Source of the DNA: Ferrovibrio sp.
Lineage (GTDB): Bacteria > Pseudomonadota > Alphaproteobacteria > Ferrovibrionales > Ferrovibrionaceae
Reading direction: 5' to 3'
Assembly: GCF_025869515.1 (NCBI RefSeq)
Contig: NZ_JAOZVR010000091.1
Location: 92,227-156,226 of the forward strand
DNA: 64,000 bases
In this document: positions 56,459 to 64,000 of the stretch, in pieces
How positions within the stretch are numbered: the stretch's first letter is position 1
Layout of the letters: every line of letters begins with the position of its first letter
Translations under genes and position numbers: made by a program
The notes under the pieces: model-generated
Seen by the model: the letters and a program-made list of their open reading frames with translations, nothing else
Told to the model about the DNA's origin: nothing
Databases searched by the model: none

Positions 56459-57178
56459 TCAGGCTCCGAGATACACTTCGCGCACCCGCGCATCGCTCAG
56501 CACCACCTCGACATGATCTTCGATCAGGATGGCGCCTTGATGGAAAACGGTGACCTGGTCGCCGATCATGCGGATGAACTGCATGTCGTGTTCGACGATG
56601 ATCATGGTGGCATTGCGGTTGATCTCGTGGATCAGGGCGACCATGCGGTCGACCTCCTCATGCGTCATGCCGGCGGCCGGTTCGTCCAGCAGCACCAGCC
56701 AGGGATCGGCCGCCACCACCATGGCGATCTCGACCCGCTGGCGCTGCCCATGCGCCAGCTCGCCAACCAGTCGCCTGCCCAGATCGCCGAGATTGAAGCG
56801 GTCGATCACTTCGTCGATCCTGGCCGCAGCCGTATCGCGGCCGTGATGCCGCTCCACCGCCAGCGCGATATGCTCGCGGGCGGTCAGGCCATTGAACAGG
56901 CTGGGTGTCTGGGTTTTCACGCCGATCCCCGCCGCGGCGATCCGGCAGGGCGGTTCACCCAGCATGGAGCGATCCTGGATCAGCACGTCGCCGGCAGTCG
57001 GCAGCAGCTGCCCGGTCAGGCATTTGAAGAAGGTCGACTTGCCCGCACCGTTCGGTCCGATCAGGCAGCGGAGCTCGCCTTCGCGCAATTCGAAATCGAC
57101 ATTGTCGACGGCGACGACGCCGCCGAACCGCATGGTCAGGCTGCGGGTTTCAAGCACAACGGCGCCCTTAGTGGCCAT
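56459..57178 (-). CDS. urtD: ABC transporter ATPase, UrtD/LivG type
   Basis: The 239-residue protein has Walker A GPNGAGKST, an UrtD-like VKTQTPSLFNGLTAREH Q-loop, signature ELAHGQRQRVEIAMV (a variant of LSGGQ, as in UrtD) and Walker B LVLLDEPAAGM. The altered signature separates it from LivG and points to the urea/amide group. It overlaps the upstream permease by eleven bases. Confidence 0.85.
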   Translation of the reverse strand: MATKGAVVLETRSLTMRFGGVVAVDNVDFELREGELRCLIGPNGAGKSTFFKCLTGQLLPTAGDVLIQDRSMLGEPPCRIAAAGIGVKTQTPSLFNGLTAREHIALAVERHHGRDTAAARIDEVIDRFNLGDLGRRLVGELAHGQRQRVEIAMVVAADPWLVLLDEPAAGMTHEEVDRMVALIHEINRNATMIIVEHDMQFIRMIGDQVTVFHQGAILIEDHVEVVLSDARVREVYLGA

Positions 57179-58211
57179 CGCGCCCTCCTTCCGCCTGTTC
57201 GGCAGACCGGCGTGCCGGTCGTCGCGGCGCGCGGCGCAGCCGGGTCAGCAACTGACCCAGGGTCGGCATTAGTCCCTTGGGCAGCAGCAGCACGAACAGC
57301 ACCAGAATGCCGCCCAGCACGAAAGCGTTGTTGATGACGCCCTGCTGGCCGAGCAGCGTGGTGATATACTGGATCAGCACGGCGCCCACCACCGGGCCGA
57401 TCATGGTGCCCAGACCGCCGACGATAACCCAGATGATGATCGTGGCCGACTGCGCCAGGCTGAACAGACCGGGACTGACGAAATTGCCCCAGTTGGCGAA
57501 CAGCGCGCCGGCCAGGCCGCCGATCCCGCCGCCAATGGCAAACACCGCGGTTTTGTAGAGCCGGATATCGTAGCCCAGCAGTTCGGCGCGAACCTCGTTC
57601 TCGCGGATCGCGACCACGACACGGCCGAAACGCGTGGTCATCAGCCAGTGCAGCCCGAAATAGACCAGCAGCAGAAAGACCATGGCGACATAGAAGAACT
57701 GCTCCGGATCGAGCAGCGCACCGGGATCGCCTGGCACGTTCAGCGTGGGAAAGGCCGGAATGCCGTTGAAACCGCCAAGCCGCGCCTTGCCGACGATCCA
57801 GGTTTCGTTGGCGGTGGAATTGATGAATTTGAACAGGATCAGCGTCACCACCAGCGTGATCACGCCCATGTAGACATCGCTGATCCGGCCATAGAACATC
57901 ATCGCGCCCAGCAGGGCGGCAAAGACCAGCGGCAGCAGAATGGCCAGCAGGAAAGGCCCGGTGCTTTCGCCGACATTGATGGCGGTCACCGCATAGGTAT
58001 AGGCCCCCAGACCGAAGAAGGCGGCCTGGCCGAAGCAAAGGATGCCGCCATAACCCCAGATGAAACCCAGGCTGAGGCCCAGGATGGCGTAAACGACGTA
58101 GATGCTGATTTCGAGCAGGGTGACCAGGTCGACGACAACCGGCAGGCCGAACAGGATCAGCAAGCCGATGGCCGCCACAAGGATGTGCCGGTTGCGTGCG
58201 GAATCTGGCAT
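57168..58211 (-). CDS. urtC: ABC transporter permease, UrtC/LivM type
   Basis: The 347-residue membrane protein has about nine spans and the features LGLSLGFIWGYGGILCFGQAAFFGLGAYTY, TRFGRVVVAIRENE and GGLGTMIGPVVGA. The IWGYGGILCFGQ segment is typical of urea/short-amide permeases. It ends in an Arg-rich tail that overlaps the ATPase gene. Confidence 0.85.
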   Translation of the reverse strand: MPDSARNRHILVAAIGLLILFGLPVVVDLVTLLEISIYVVYAILGLSLGFIWGYGGILCFGQAAFFGLGAYTYAVTAINVGESTGPFLLAILLPLVFAALLGAMMFYGRISDVYMGVITLVVTLILFKFINSTANETWIVGKARLGGFNGIPAFPTLNVPGDPGALLDPEQFFYVAMVFLLLVYFGLHWLMTTRFGRVVVAIRENEVRAELLGYDIRLYKTAVFAIGGGIGGLAGALFANWGNFVSPGLFSLAQSATIIIWVIVGGLGTMIGPVVGAVLIQYITTLLGQQGVINNAFVLGGILVLFVLLLPKGLMPTLGQLLTRLRRAPRRPARRSAEQAEGGRDGH

Positions 58212-58214
58212 CGC

Positions 58215-59081
58215 TCAGACCTGCCGCCGGAAGAAGCGGCCGGTAATCCCGCGTGGCAGCAGGCGCAGCAGCACGATGGCGGCGAACAGCATGGCGACGT
58301 CACCCCAGACCGGCGTGGACAGCAGCATGGTGAGCTGGGTCAGGGTGCCGAACAGGGCGGAACTGGATACCGTGCCGGTGACCACCGCGGCGCCGCCGGA
58401 AATCACCGTGATGAAGGCCTTCGAAACATAAAGCCCGCCGCTGGTCGGCGTCAGGCCGGTCAGCGGCGCCAGGATGCCGCCGGCCAGACCGGACAGCGCC
58501 GCACCCAGCGTGAAAGTCACCATGTAAATCCGCTTCGGGTTATGACCGAGACCGGATGCCATATCGGCGCTTTGCATGGCGCCACGCGCGATCAGGCCGA
58601 GCCGGGTGGTTTTCAGCACGGTAAAGATGACGGCGATCACCGCGATGCCGGCCAGCATGATGAAGATATTGTAGCCGCTGGCCTGATAGCTGCCGATGGC
58701 AAAGCCGCCGATTGGCGTCGATATGCCCGTCGTCGTATTGCCGAAAATCATTGTGACGACCCCGGTCAGCAACAGGCTGAGGCCCCAGGTCGCCAGCATC
58801 GTGTCGAGCATGCGGCCATACAGGAACTGGATCACGCAGCGTTCGATGATCAGGCCGATGATTCCGACCACCAGCGGTGCAACCACCAGCATGGCAACAT
58901 AAATATTCAATCCGGCCCGCACCGAGACGATGGCGGCATAGCCGCCCAGCATGAGGAATTCGCCATGCGCCAGGTTGATGACGCGCATCATGCCGAACAC
59001 CACGGCGAGCCCGGCACTGATCAGCGCCAGGCTCGCGATGGCATAGAGGACTTCGAGAATAATGACGGCCACGAAGTCCAT
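58215..59081 (-). CDS. urtB: ABC transporter permease, UrtB/LivH type
   Basis: The 288-residue membrane protein shows ALISAGLAVVFGMMRVINLAHGEFLMLGGY at its N-terminus, the hallmark of this permease family, and RGAMQSADMASGLGHNPKRIYM in the loop near residue 160. Three bases separate its stop from the next start. It pairs with the permease at 57168. Confidence 0.87.
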   Translation of the reverse strand: MDFVAVIILEVLYAIASLALISAGLAVVFGMMRVINLAHGEFLMLGGYAAIVSVRAGLNIYVAMLVVAPLVVGIIGLIIERCVIQFLYGRMLDTMLATWGLSLLLTGVVTMIFGNTTTGISTPIGGFAIGSYQASGYNIFIMLAGIAVIAVIFTVLKTTRLGLIARGAMQSADMASGLGHNPKRIYMVTFTLGAALSGLAGGILAPLTGLTPTSGGLYVSKAFITVISGGAAVVTGTVSSSALFGTLTQLTMLLSTPVWGDVAMLFAAIVLLRLLPRGITGRFFRRQV

Positions 59082-59091
59082 TCGGCTGAAC

Positions 59092-60321
59092 TCAGATCTT
59101 GATTTCGTACTGGGTGATGTCGTTCGGATTGGCCTTCAGGTCGCAGACCGACTGCGTATCCTTCGGGGCGACCTGCGACAGGCTTTTCACCACATTCATC
59201 TTCTGGTTCTTCACCTCGATCACATGCACATCGAGCGTGCAGTGATGCGTTTTGGGGTCGACCGTCACCTTGCCGGCCGGACCGTCGATCGAGATGCCGG
59301 TTTCCAGCGCATCGACCACCTTCATGCGGTCGATGCTGCCGGCCTTCTTGACGCCGGCAGCCCAGAGCAGCACGCCCTGGTAGGTCGCCACCGCCAGTTC
59401 GTGGATCGGCTTGGTGTCGCCGAATTTCTTTTCCCACTTGGCCAGGAAAGCCTTGTTGGCCGGGGTGTCGAGTTCCTTGGAGTAGTTATAGGCGAGCAGG
59501 ATGCCATCGCCCTCGGCGGCGGTCAGCACCACCTGCTCGTTGCCGGCGCCCAGGGTGGTGGAGGCCATCGGAATCTTGGCCTTCATGCCCGAGGCGGCCC
59601 ATTGCCGGTAGAAGGACATATGCGCGCCACCGACCAGGGCCGACATCACGAAATCGGGCTTGGCGCTCTGGATCTTGGCGATGGTGGCGCCGAAATCGGC
59701 GACATCGAGCGGGAAGAAGTCGGTCTGGATCACCTCGCCGCCATTCTGCTTGGCGTAATAGGCGACCCATTTCGAGATGATCTGGCCGTAATTGTAATCG
59801 GCCGCCACGGTATAGATTTTCTTGCCGAACTTGCCGATGGCATAGGGCATCAGCGCTTCGACCGACTGCGCCGGGGTCACGCCGGTGCAGAAGATATTGC
59901 GATCGCAGACGCCGCCCTCATATTGCGTGTTGTAGAAATACAGCGTCTTGAAACGGCCGAGGGTCGGGCGGATCGCCTCGCGCGAGGCTGACAGGATGCC
60001 GCCGTGTACCACCGAGACCTTGTCCTTCAGCGCCGCCTGCTGGCCGAACTGGGTATACATCGGGATCTGCGACTGGGTGTCGTAGGTCACCTGCTCGACC
60101 TTCTTGCCAAGCAGGCCGCCGGCGGCATTGATCTCGTCGATGGCCAGCATCACGGCCTGATCCATTGACTTGCCGTAGATGTCGAACAGGCCCGACAGGT
60201 CATGGATGCTGGCCAGCTTAATGTCGCCATCGGCGGCAAAGGCCCGGCCGGCGATGCCACTGACAGACAGGGCCGAGGCGGCCGCAGCGGTTTGCAGGAA
60301 TGTGCGGCGATCTAACTGCAT
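59092..60321 (-). CDS. urtA: ABC substrate-binding protein, urea/short-chain amide type
   Basis: The 409-residue protein starts MQLDRRTFLQTAAAASAL, a Tat-type signal with cleavage expected after AFA. The mature part has the UrtA/FmdD features DLSGLFDIYGKSM, DEINAAGGLLGKKVEQVTYD, HGGILSASREAIRP, FYNTQYEGG and VAADYNYGQIISKW. GGAG lies nine bases before the ATG. FNTQYEGG-type binding loops occur in urea and amide receptors, in line with the amidase encoded in the same run. Confidence 0.87.
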   Translation of the reverse strand: MQLDRRTFLQTAAAASALSVSGIAGRAFAADGDIKLASIHDLSGLFDIYGKSMDQAVMLAIDEINAAGGLLGKKVEQVTYDTQSQIPMYTQFGQQAALKDKVSVVHGGILSASREAIRPTLGRFKTLYFYNTQYEGGVCDRNIFCTGVTPAQSVEALMPYAIGKFGKKIYTVAADYNYGQIISKWVAYYAKQNGGEVIQTDFFPLDVADFGATIAKIQSAKPDFVMSALVGGAHMSFYRQWAASGMKAKIPMASTTLGAGNEQVVLTAAEGDGILLAYNYSKELDTPANKAFLAKWEKKFGDTKPIHELAVATYQGVLLWAAGVKKAGSIDRMKVVDALETGISIDGPAGKVTVDPKTHHCTLDVHVIEVKNQKMNVVKSLSQVAPKDTQSVCDLKANPNDITQYEIKI

Positions 60322-60373
60322 GGGAAATCTCCGTATTGGTTCAGTGTTGGTTGAAACGCGGGTTGAAGCGGAA

Positions 60374-61993
60374 TCAGGCTTTCGGCGGCGGTGCTTCGGC
60401 GCTTTTCGCGATACCGCTCAGGCCGTTGCCGATATCGATGCCGATCTCCTGCCCGAGCTTCTGCACAGCCGGCAGCTGCAGTGCCATGGCAAGAATGCCA
60501 TCCACCGCCTGGTTGACCAGCGGCCTGTCGCCGCCGCCAGGGCCGGCAGCGCTGCCACCACCGCCCATGCTGCCACCTGGACCGCCGAAGCCGAGGCCGC
60601 CGATATGGCTGATGCGGATGGAATCGATCTTCTCGACCGGCTTCATCATCTGGCCGACCAGGACCGGCAGGGTATCCATGCGCTTCTTTTCCAGGCGCAT
60701 GCGGATAATGGCCTCGGACAGGCCGTTCTCGGCCGCGATCAATGCCGCCTTACCCTGCGATTCGGCGATCATCGCAATGCGCTGGGCATCGGCCCTGGCC
60801 GCCGTGGCATCGGCTTCGGCGCGTGCCTGTTCGCGGATGGTATCCGTCTCGCTGCGGGTACGCGTGCCATCCACATCGGCCGCCTCTTCCGCCCGCAGCA
60901 CCGCCAGCATGCGCATCCGCTCCGCCACCGCCTTGTCCTTCTCCGTCTGCAGGCTTTCCTGCGCCAGCACCATTTTCACCCGCGCCTGTTCGGCGGCGGC
61001 CTCGGCCGTCACTTCGTCGCTGCGTTTCTTGGCCAGTGTGATGGCGTTGTCGCGCCGCGCCATTTCGGTGCCCAGGCTGGAATTCAGGTCACGCCGCTTC
61101 AGCTGCTCGTCCCGCTCGATCTCCAGCAGCTTGGTTTCGCGCTCCTGTTCGATCCGCGCCTGTTCGGCGCGACGACGGCTTTCCGCGCTGTATTCGGCAA
61201 CCTTGGCCTCGCTTTCCGCACGCAGGCGCTCGATTTCCTGGGTCTGGCCGATCTTCGCCTCTTCCTGCTCGCGTTCGATGATCAGCACGCGCTTGATCGC
61301 ATCGAGCTGGCTCTGGCGCACCGCGACATCGGCATCGGCCTCGATCGCCGCACGCTGCTTCTTGTTCGTGGCGATCACCTCGGCCAGCCGGCGCAGACCG
61401 ACCGCATTGAAGGCATTGCCATCGTCGACCGAGGAAAACGGCGTCTGGTCGAACCGCCGCAGGGCCACCGATTCCAGACTCAGGCCGTTCTGCGCCAGAC
61501 TTTCGGCCACCAGGGCCTTGACCTCGCGCACATACGCGCCGCGATTTTCATGCAGATGATCCATGGTTTCGCGGGCGGCGACGCTCTGCATGGCATCGAT
61601 CAGCCGGCCTTCGATCAGGTCGGCGAGGTCCTGCGGCCGGAATGCCTTGCTGCCCAGCGCCTGCGCGGCCGTGGCAACGCCCTGCGGGCTCGGCGTCACG
61701 CGCACGGTGAGCTCCACCTCGATATCGACACGCAGACGATCGCCGGTGATCAGGGCCTTGTTGCCGGCGCGCGCGACCTCGATCCGGGTCGTCTTCATAT
61801 TGATTTCGGAAACCTGGTGCAGGAAGGGCAGCGCGAGGCAACCGCCATCCATCACCACCCGCTGGCCGCCTGCACCGGTACGGATCAGCGCCGTGTCACG
61901 TGTCGCCTTGCGGTAAAAGCGGTTGAGGAACAGAATCACAGCGGCAATCACGACTGCCGCGATGACCAGATAAACGATCCAGGCCACGCCCAT
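60374..61993 (-). CDS. Flotillin-like SPFH-domain membrane protein
   Basis: The 539-residue protein has one N-terminal membrane span (about 5-24), an SPFH/band-7 domain (about 40-190), a long charged coiled coil rich in Glu, Arg and Ala (about 210-420) and a Gly-rich tail (about 455-485). This is the layout of bacterial flotillins such as YqiK and FloT, which organise membrane domains. A GGGGA precedes the ATG. It lies 52 bases upstream-side of the urtA-like gene end to start, so it could be co-transcribed with the transporter operon. Confidence 0.85.
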   Translation of the reverse strand: MGVAWIVYLVIAAVVIAAVILFLNRFYRKATRDTALIRTGAGGQRVVMDGGCLALPFLHQVSEINMKTTRIEVARAGNKALITGDRLRVDIEVELTVRVTPSPQGVATAAQALGSKAFRPQDLADLIEGRLIDAMQSVAARETMDHLHENRGAYVREVKALVAESLAQNGLSLESVALRRFDQTPFSSVDDGNAFNAVGLRRLAEVIATNKKQRAAIEADADVAVRQSQLDAIKRVLIIEREQEEAKIGQTQEIERLRAESEAKVAEYSAESRRRAEQARIEQERETKLLEIERDEQLKRRDLNSSLGTEMARRDNAITLAKKRSDEVTAEAAAEQARVKMVLAQESLQTEKDKAVAERMRMLAVLRAEEAADVDGTRTRSETDTIREQARAEADATAARADAQRIAMIAESQGKAALIAAENGLSEAIIRMRLEKKRMDTLPVLVGQMMKPVEKIDSIRISHIGGLGFGGPGGSMGGGGSAAGPGGGDRPLVNQAVDGILAMALQLPAVQKLGQEIGIDIGNGLSGIAKSAEAPPPKA

Positions 61994-62162
61994 AATTTCC
62001 CCCGTCGCACCCTAAACTGCCGGCCGAACCGAACAGCACATGCCGCTCTGCTGCAGACATCGGATATGGCTGCGCTGTGCTGAATACGCACATCCGGCAA
62101 TTACTTAACTGGGAAACTATTTCTTGTGCAACAAAAAAATGTCGCGCCGGCGATCTGCTGCT
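61994..62162. other. Intergenic gap before the SPFH gene
   Basis: The 169-base gap between two minus-strand genes contains an AT-richer patch (about 62098-62140) that would suit a promoter for the SPFH gene and the transporter operon behind it. No clear hairpin, repeat or small open frame with a ribosome-binding site was found. Confidence 0.3.
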
Positions 62163-63302
62163 TTAATTCGCCCGTCCCGCACAGGGCGGCAGGCCAAGGC
62201 TCTTCGGCAGCACGCGGAAATTGACGCCATCCGCTTCCGCAAGATAGATCGGAATCCCCTTGCGGCCGTTATCCAGATAGACCGAGCCGCGCACGCCGGG
62301 GATTCGCACCGGCCGGCCCCGTTCCGCATTCTGTGCGGCATTCAGGAAGGCGAAGCCTTCATAGATCGACTGCCCGTGCGCCCCCGGGACCGGCGCGCGC
62401 ATGCCGAAACGACCCCGGTAGCGCTCGATGAAAGCATGATTCGCTTCGGTCTCGAGCGACGTGAAATACCCGGAAGCGGCAAACAGATTGATCGTGTTCT
62501 GCGCGCCGATGCCCAGCAAGGTATTCTCATCCATCGCCATGGACAGCCGCAGCAGGCGCCGATGCATCTCCCGCTCGCCGAAAGCACGATTGAAAGCAAT
62601 CGCATCCTGTCCGACCAGCGAGACGAGCACGGCATCGGCCCCCATCTCGGCGAGCCGCTCCAGGCAAGGCTCGAAATCCTCGGTGCCCAGCGGCAAATAG
62701 ACCTCCCAGGCCACCTCGCCGTCAAAGTCCGAGATGAACCGTCGCGCAAGGGCGTGGCTGGCCCGCGGCCAGACGTAATCGTTGCCGATCAGCGCCCAGC
62801 GGCGCGCACCGCGCTGCATCGCCATCCAGGTCAGCGCCGGCCTCAGTTGGTCTTCCGGCGTTTCCCCGATGGCATATACGCCGGGCCGATGTTCGCCGCC
62901 CTCGTAAAGCGGCGTATAGACATAGGGAATCCGGCCGCCTATCCGCGGTGCCAGCGCCGCACGCACATTGCTGATATGCATGCCGACAACGGCGTCCAGC
63001 GCGTCGCAGTCGAGCAGTTGCTCGGCGACGTCGGCGACCTGTTCCGGCTGGGCGCCGGCATCGACGGTGATCAGGTTGATCTCCCGTCCGCGCAGGCCGC
63101 CGGCACGGTTGATCTCATCGACCGCGAGCTCTGCGCAGGCCTGGCAGCTCGGCCCCCAGACCGCCGCCGCACTGCTGAGCGGTACGAAAAGTCCGACAGT
63201 ATATATTGATCGGGCGGCACGGCGGGCGGCCTCCGAGGTGCGGTTTGCACCCCGATCCTGCCGCTTGTCCCCTGCCAGCCTTGTTGGCACCGCCTGCGTC
63301 AT
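62163..63302 (-). CDS. amiC: AmiC-like amide-binding protein without signal peptide
   Basis: The 379-residue protein has the type I periplasmic-binding fold of AmiC/NspS relatives: VGLFVPLSSAAAVWGPSC, VDEINRAGGLRGREINLI, GMHISNVRAAL, YTPLYEGGEHRPGVYAIG and ALIGNDYVWPRAS. The N-terminal 30 residues are polar and Arg-rich with no hydrophobic core, so it should stay in the cytoplasm like Pseudomonas AmiC, which binds short amides and controls an antiterminator. No AmiR/ANTAR gene is present. The adjacent divergent MarR gene or the amide cluster may be its partner. Confidence 0.8.
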   Translation of the reverse strand: MTQAVPTRLAGDKRQDRGANRTSEAARRAARSIYTVGLFVPLSSAAAVWGPSCQACAELAVDEINRAGGLRGREINLITVDAGAQPEQVADVAEQLLDCDALDAVVGMHISNVRAALAPRIGGRIPYVYTPLYEGGEHRPGVYAIGETPEDQLRPALTWMAMQRGARRWALIGNDYVWPRASHALARRFISDFDGEVAWEVYLPLGTEDFEPCLERLAEMGADAVLVSLVGQDAIAFNRAFGEREMHRRLLRLSMAMDENTLLGIGAQNTINLFAASGYFTSLETEANHAFIERYRGRFGMRAPVPGAHGQSIYEGFAFLNAAQNAERGRPVRIPGVRGSVYLDNGRKGIPIYLAEADGVNFRVLPKSLGLPPCAGRAN

Positions 63303-63409
63303 GGCGGGTATTAAAGCGCCGGCTTTTGCAGATTGTCACGTTTGATTCGCATAAACCGTCTTGTCGGCCATCGGACAGCGATGCTATAGGCAACTCAGAG
63401 CGGAATCGC

Positions 63410-63835
63410 ATGAATACTGACCTTTCATTGCTTCTAAAGCAGGCAGAGCGCCTGATCGACACGCAGCTGATTGCCATCCTGCGTGACGAGAACCTGTCGG
63501 CGGAAGAATGGCGCGTTCTGGATATCCTGAGTGATGGCGAAGGCCGGGTCATGAGCGACCTGGCGAGCGACGCGGTTTTCAACCTCCCCGCGCTGTCGAA
63601 ACTGACTGATCGCCTGGTAGCCCGCGCCCTGCTGTTCCGCGCGCCGGATCCGGACGATCGCCGCAAAGTCCTCGTCTTCATTTCGGATCACGGTCTGGCG
63701 GTCTATCGTCGCCTGAAACCGGACATTGAAGCCAGCGGCGAAGCCCTGCTCGCCAATGTGAGCGAGACGCGTATCGAGCAGCTGAAGAAACTGCTGACCA
63801 ATTTCATCCGGGATGCACGACCGCCGCAGTCGTGA
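63410..63835 (+). CDS. MarR-family transcriptional regulator
   Basis: The 141-residue protein has a winged-helix domain with LSAEEWRVLDILSDGEG, a recognition helix in LPALSKLTDRLVARALL and the wing RAPDPDDRRKVLVFIS, all typical of MarR. ATG 63410 is chosen because homology starts there and AGAGCGGA precedes it; the frame is open upstream without support. It is divergent from the AmiC-like gene across a 107-base gap and may control that gene or the amide transporter run. Confidence 0.88.
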   Translation: MNTDLSLLLKQAERLIDTQLIAILRDENLSAEEWRVLDILSDGEGRVMSDLASDAVFNLPALSKLTDRLVARALLFRAPDPDDRRKVLVFISDHGLAVYRRLKPDIEASGEALLANVSETRIEQLKKLLTNFIRDARPPQS

Positions 63836-63906
63836 CGCCGCGGCGGCAACCGCCGACAGATGCCGCATCCTGCCGTTTTTTTGAAACCGCAGCGCCCCGC
63901 CCCAAC

Positions 63907-63942
63907 AAAAAACCCCGCACAGGCGAACCTGGCGGGGTTTTT
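63907..63942 (-). terminator. Strong bidirectional terminator after tRNA-fMet
   Basis: CCCCGC (63913-63918), bulged A, CAGG, a CGAA loop (63924-63927), CCTG, GCGGGG (63932-63937) form a ten-pair stem flanked by A-runs and T-runs on both sides. Read on the minus strand it follows the tRNA by a few bases and ends in T6; read on the plus strand it ends the marR transcript with T5. Confidence 0.88.
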
Positions 63943-63946
63943 GATT

Positions 63947-64000
63947 TGGTTGCGGGAGTAGGATTTGAACCTACGACCTTCAGGTTATGAGCCTGACGAG
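63947..64000 (-). tRNA. tRNA-fMet (CAT), 3' part; 5' end outside the window
   Basis: On the minus strand the visible part contains the anticodon arm TCAGG-CTCATAA-CCTGA (anticodon complement at 63987-63989), the T-arm with GGTTCAAATCC (63961-63971), the acceptor strand TCCCGCA and an encoded A-CCA end (63947-63950). The segment GCTCGT... before the stem and the overall sequence match bacterial initiator tRNA. The anticodon stem has A-U, G-C, G-C where Escherichia coli has three G-C pairs, as known in rhizobia-type Alphaproteobacteria. In that class the gene is commonly the last one of an rRNA operon, which would lie to the right. Confidence 0.88.

Noticed and set aside
57648..59102. A 484-codon plus-strand open frame opposite the two urea-type permeases.
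   Set aside because: Gln/His/Asp-rich composition is typical of the reverse strand of membrane protein genes in GC-rich DNA; no motif.
60179..62083. A 634-codon plus-strand open frame opposite the SPFH gene.
   Set aside because: It is an antisense shadow of a coiled-coil-coding gene; composition is His/Arg/Leu-rich without any family motif.

Overview
The window reads as chromosomal DNA of a GC-rich alphaproteobacterium. The evidence is the initiator tRNA at the right edge, whose anticodon stem has the A-U/G-C/G-C pattern known from rhizobia-type Alphaproteobacteria, the many Tat-dependent ABC binding proteins, and the gene content in general. I cannot name the genus. No transposase, integrase, CRISPR array or phage gene was seen.

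Region 1 (1-31131, almost all plus strand) is a surface-polysaccharide locus built around nonulosonic acids. It holds pseB, a DegT aminotransferase, a GNAT acetyltransferase, pseG, two neuB-type synthases and a pseF/neuA-type CMP-transferase, which together could make a complete CMP-pseudaminic-acid-like route. A NeuC-type hydrolysing 2-epimerase sits directly behind the second synthase, which suggests a second (legionaminic/neuraminic-like) branch. A HisH-HisF-PseA module of the kind that makes acetamidino sugars lies in the middle. The right part holds three asparagine-synthetase-family proteins (one without its glutaminase Cys), a double glycosyltransferase, two poorly known proteins, and cysD-cysNC for making PAPS. 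Two sulfotransferases in the same locus give that PAPS an obvious use, so the product may be a sulfated, amidinated nonulosonate glycan. No Wzx, Wzy or ABC exporter for the glycan is inside the window.

Region 2 (31248-38260) holds a MarR-type EPS regulator with an extra Rossmann-like domain and a NusG/RfaH-like antiterminator (probably controlling region 1), the housekeeping gene rimO, the wbpB / wbpD / wbpE set for UDP-2,3-diacetamido-2,3-dideoxy-glucuronate (wbpB divergent from wbpD-wbpE; wbpD has a degenerate oxidoreductase-like domain fused in front), and a TylF-type methyltransferase. Next to it (38434-39037) is a scar of two broken genes that abut: an amidohydrolase tail with an A7 frameshift and an amidase tail on the other strand.

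Region 3 (39138-50331, minus strand) is a long catabolic run: a branched-chain-type ABC importer (livG F K H M), a GAF protein, an M24-family protein with a degenerate metal site, a polyamine/iron-type ABC importer (permease, ATPase, binding protein, permease) and an imidazolonepropionase/prolidase-like amidohydrolase.

Region 4 (50531-63835) is a second catabolic set: a urea/amide-type ABC importer whose last ATPase is fused to a complete amidase, then an acyl-CoA ligase, a nicotinamidase-like hydrolase and an AraC regulator. To its right lie a flotillin-like SPFH membrane protein, an AmiC-like cytosolic amide sensor and a MarR regulator. The window ends in a strong terminator and the 3' part of tRNA-fMet on the minus strand, which in many alphaproteobacteria is the last gene of an rRNA operon.
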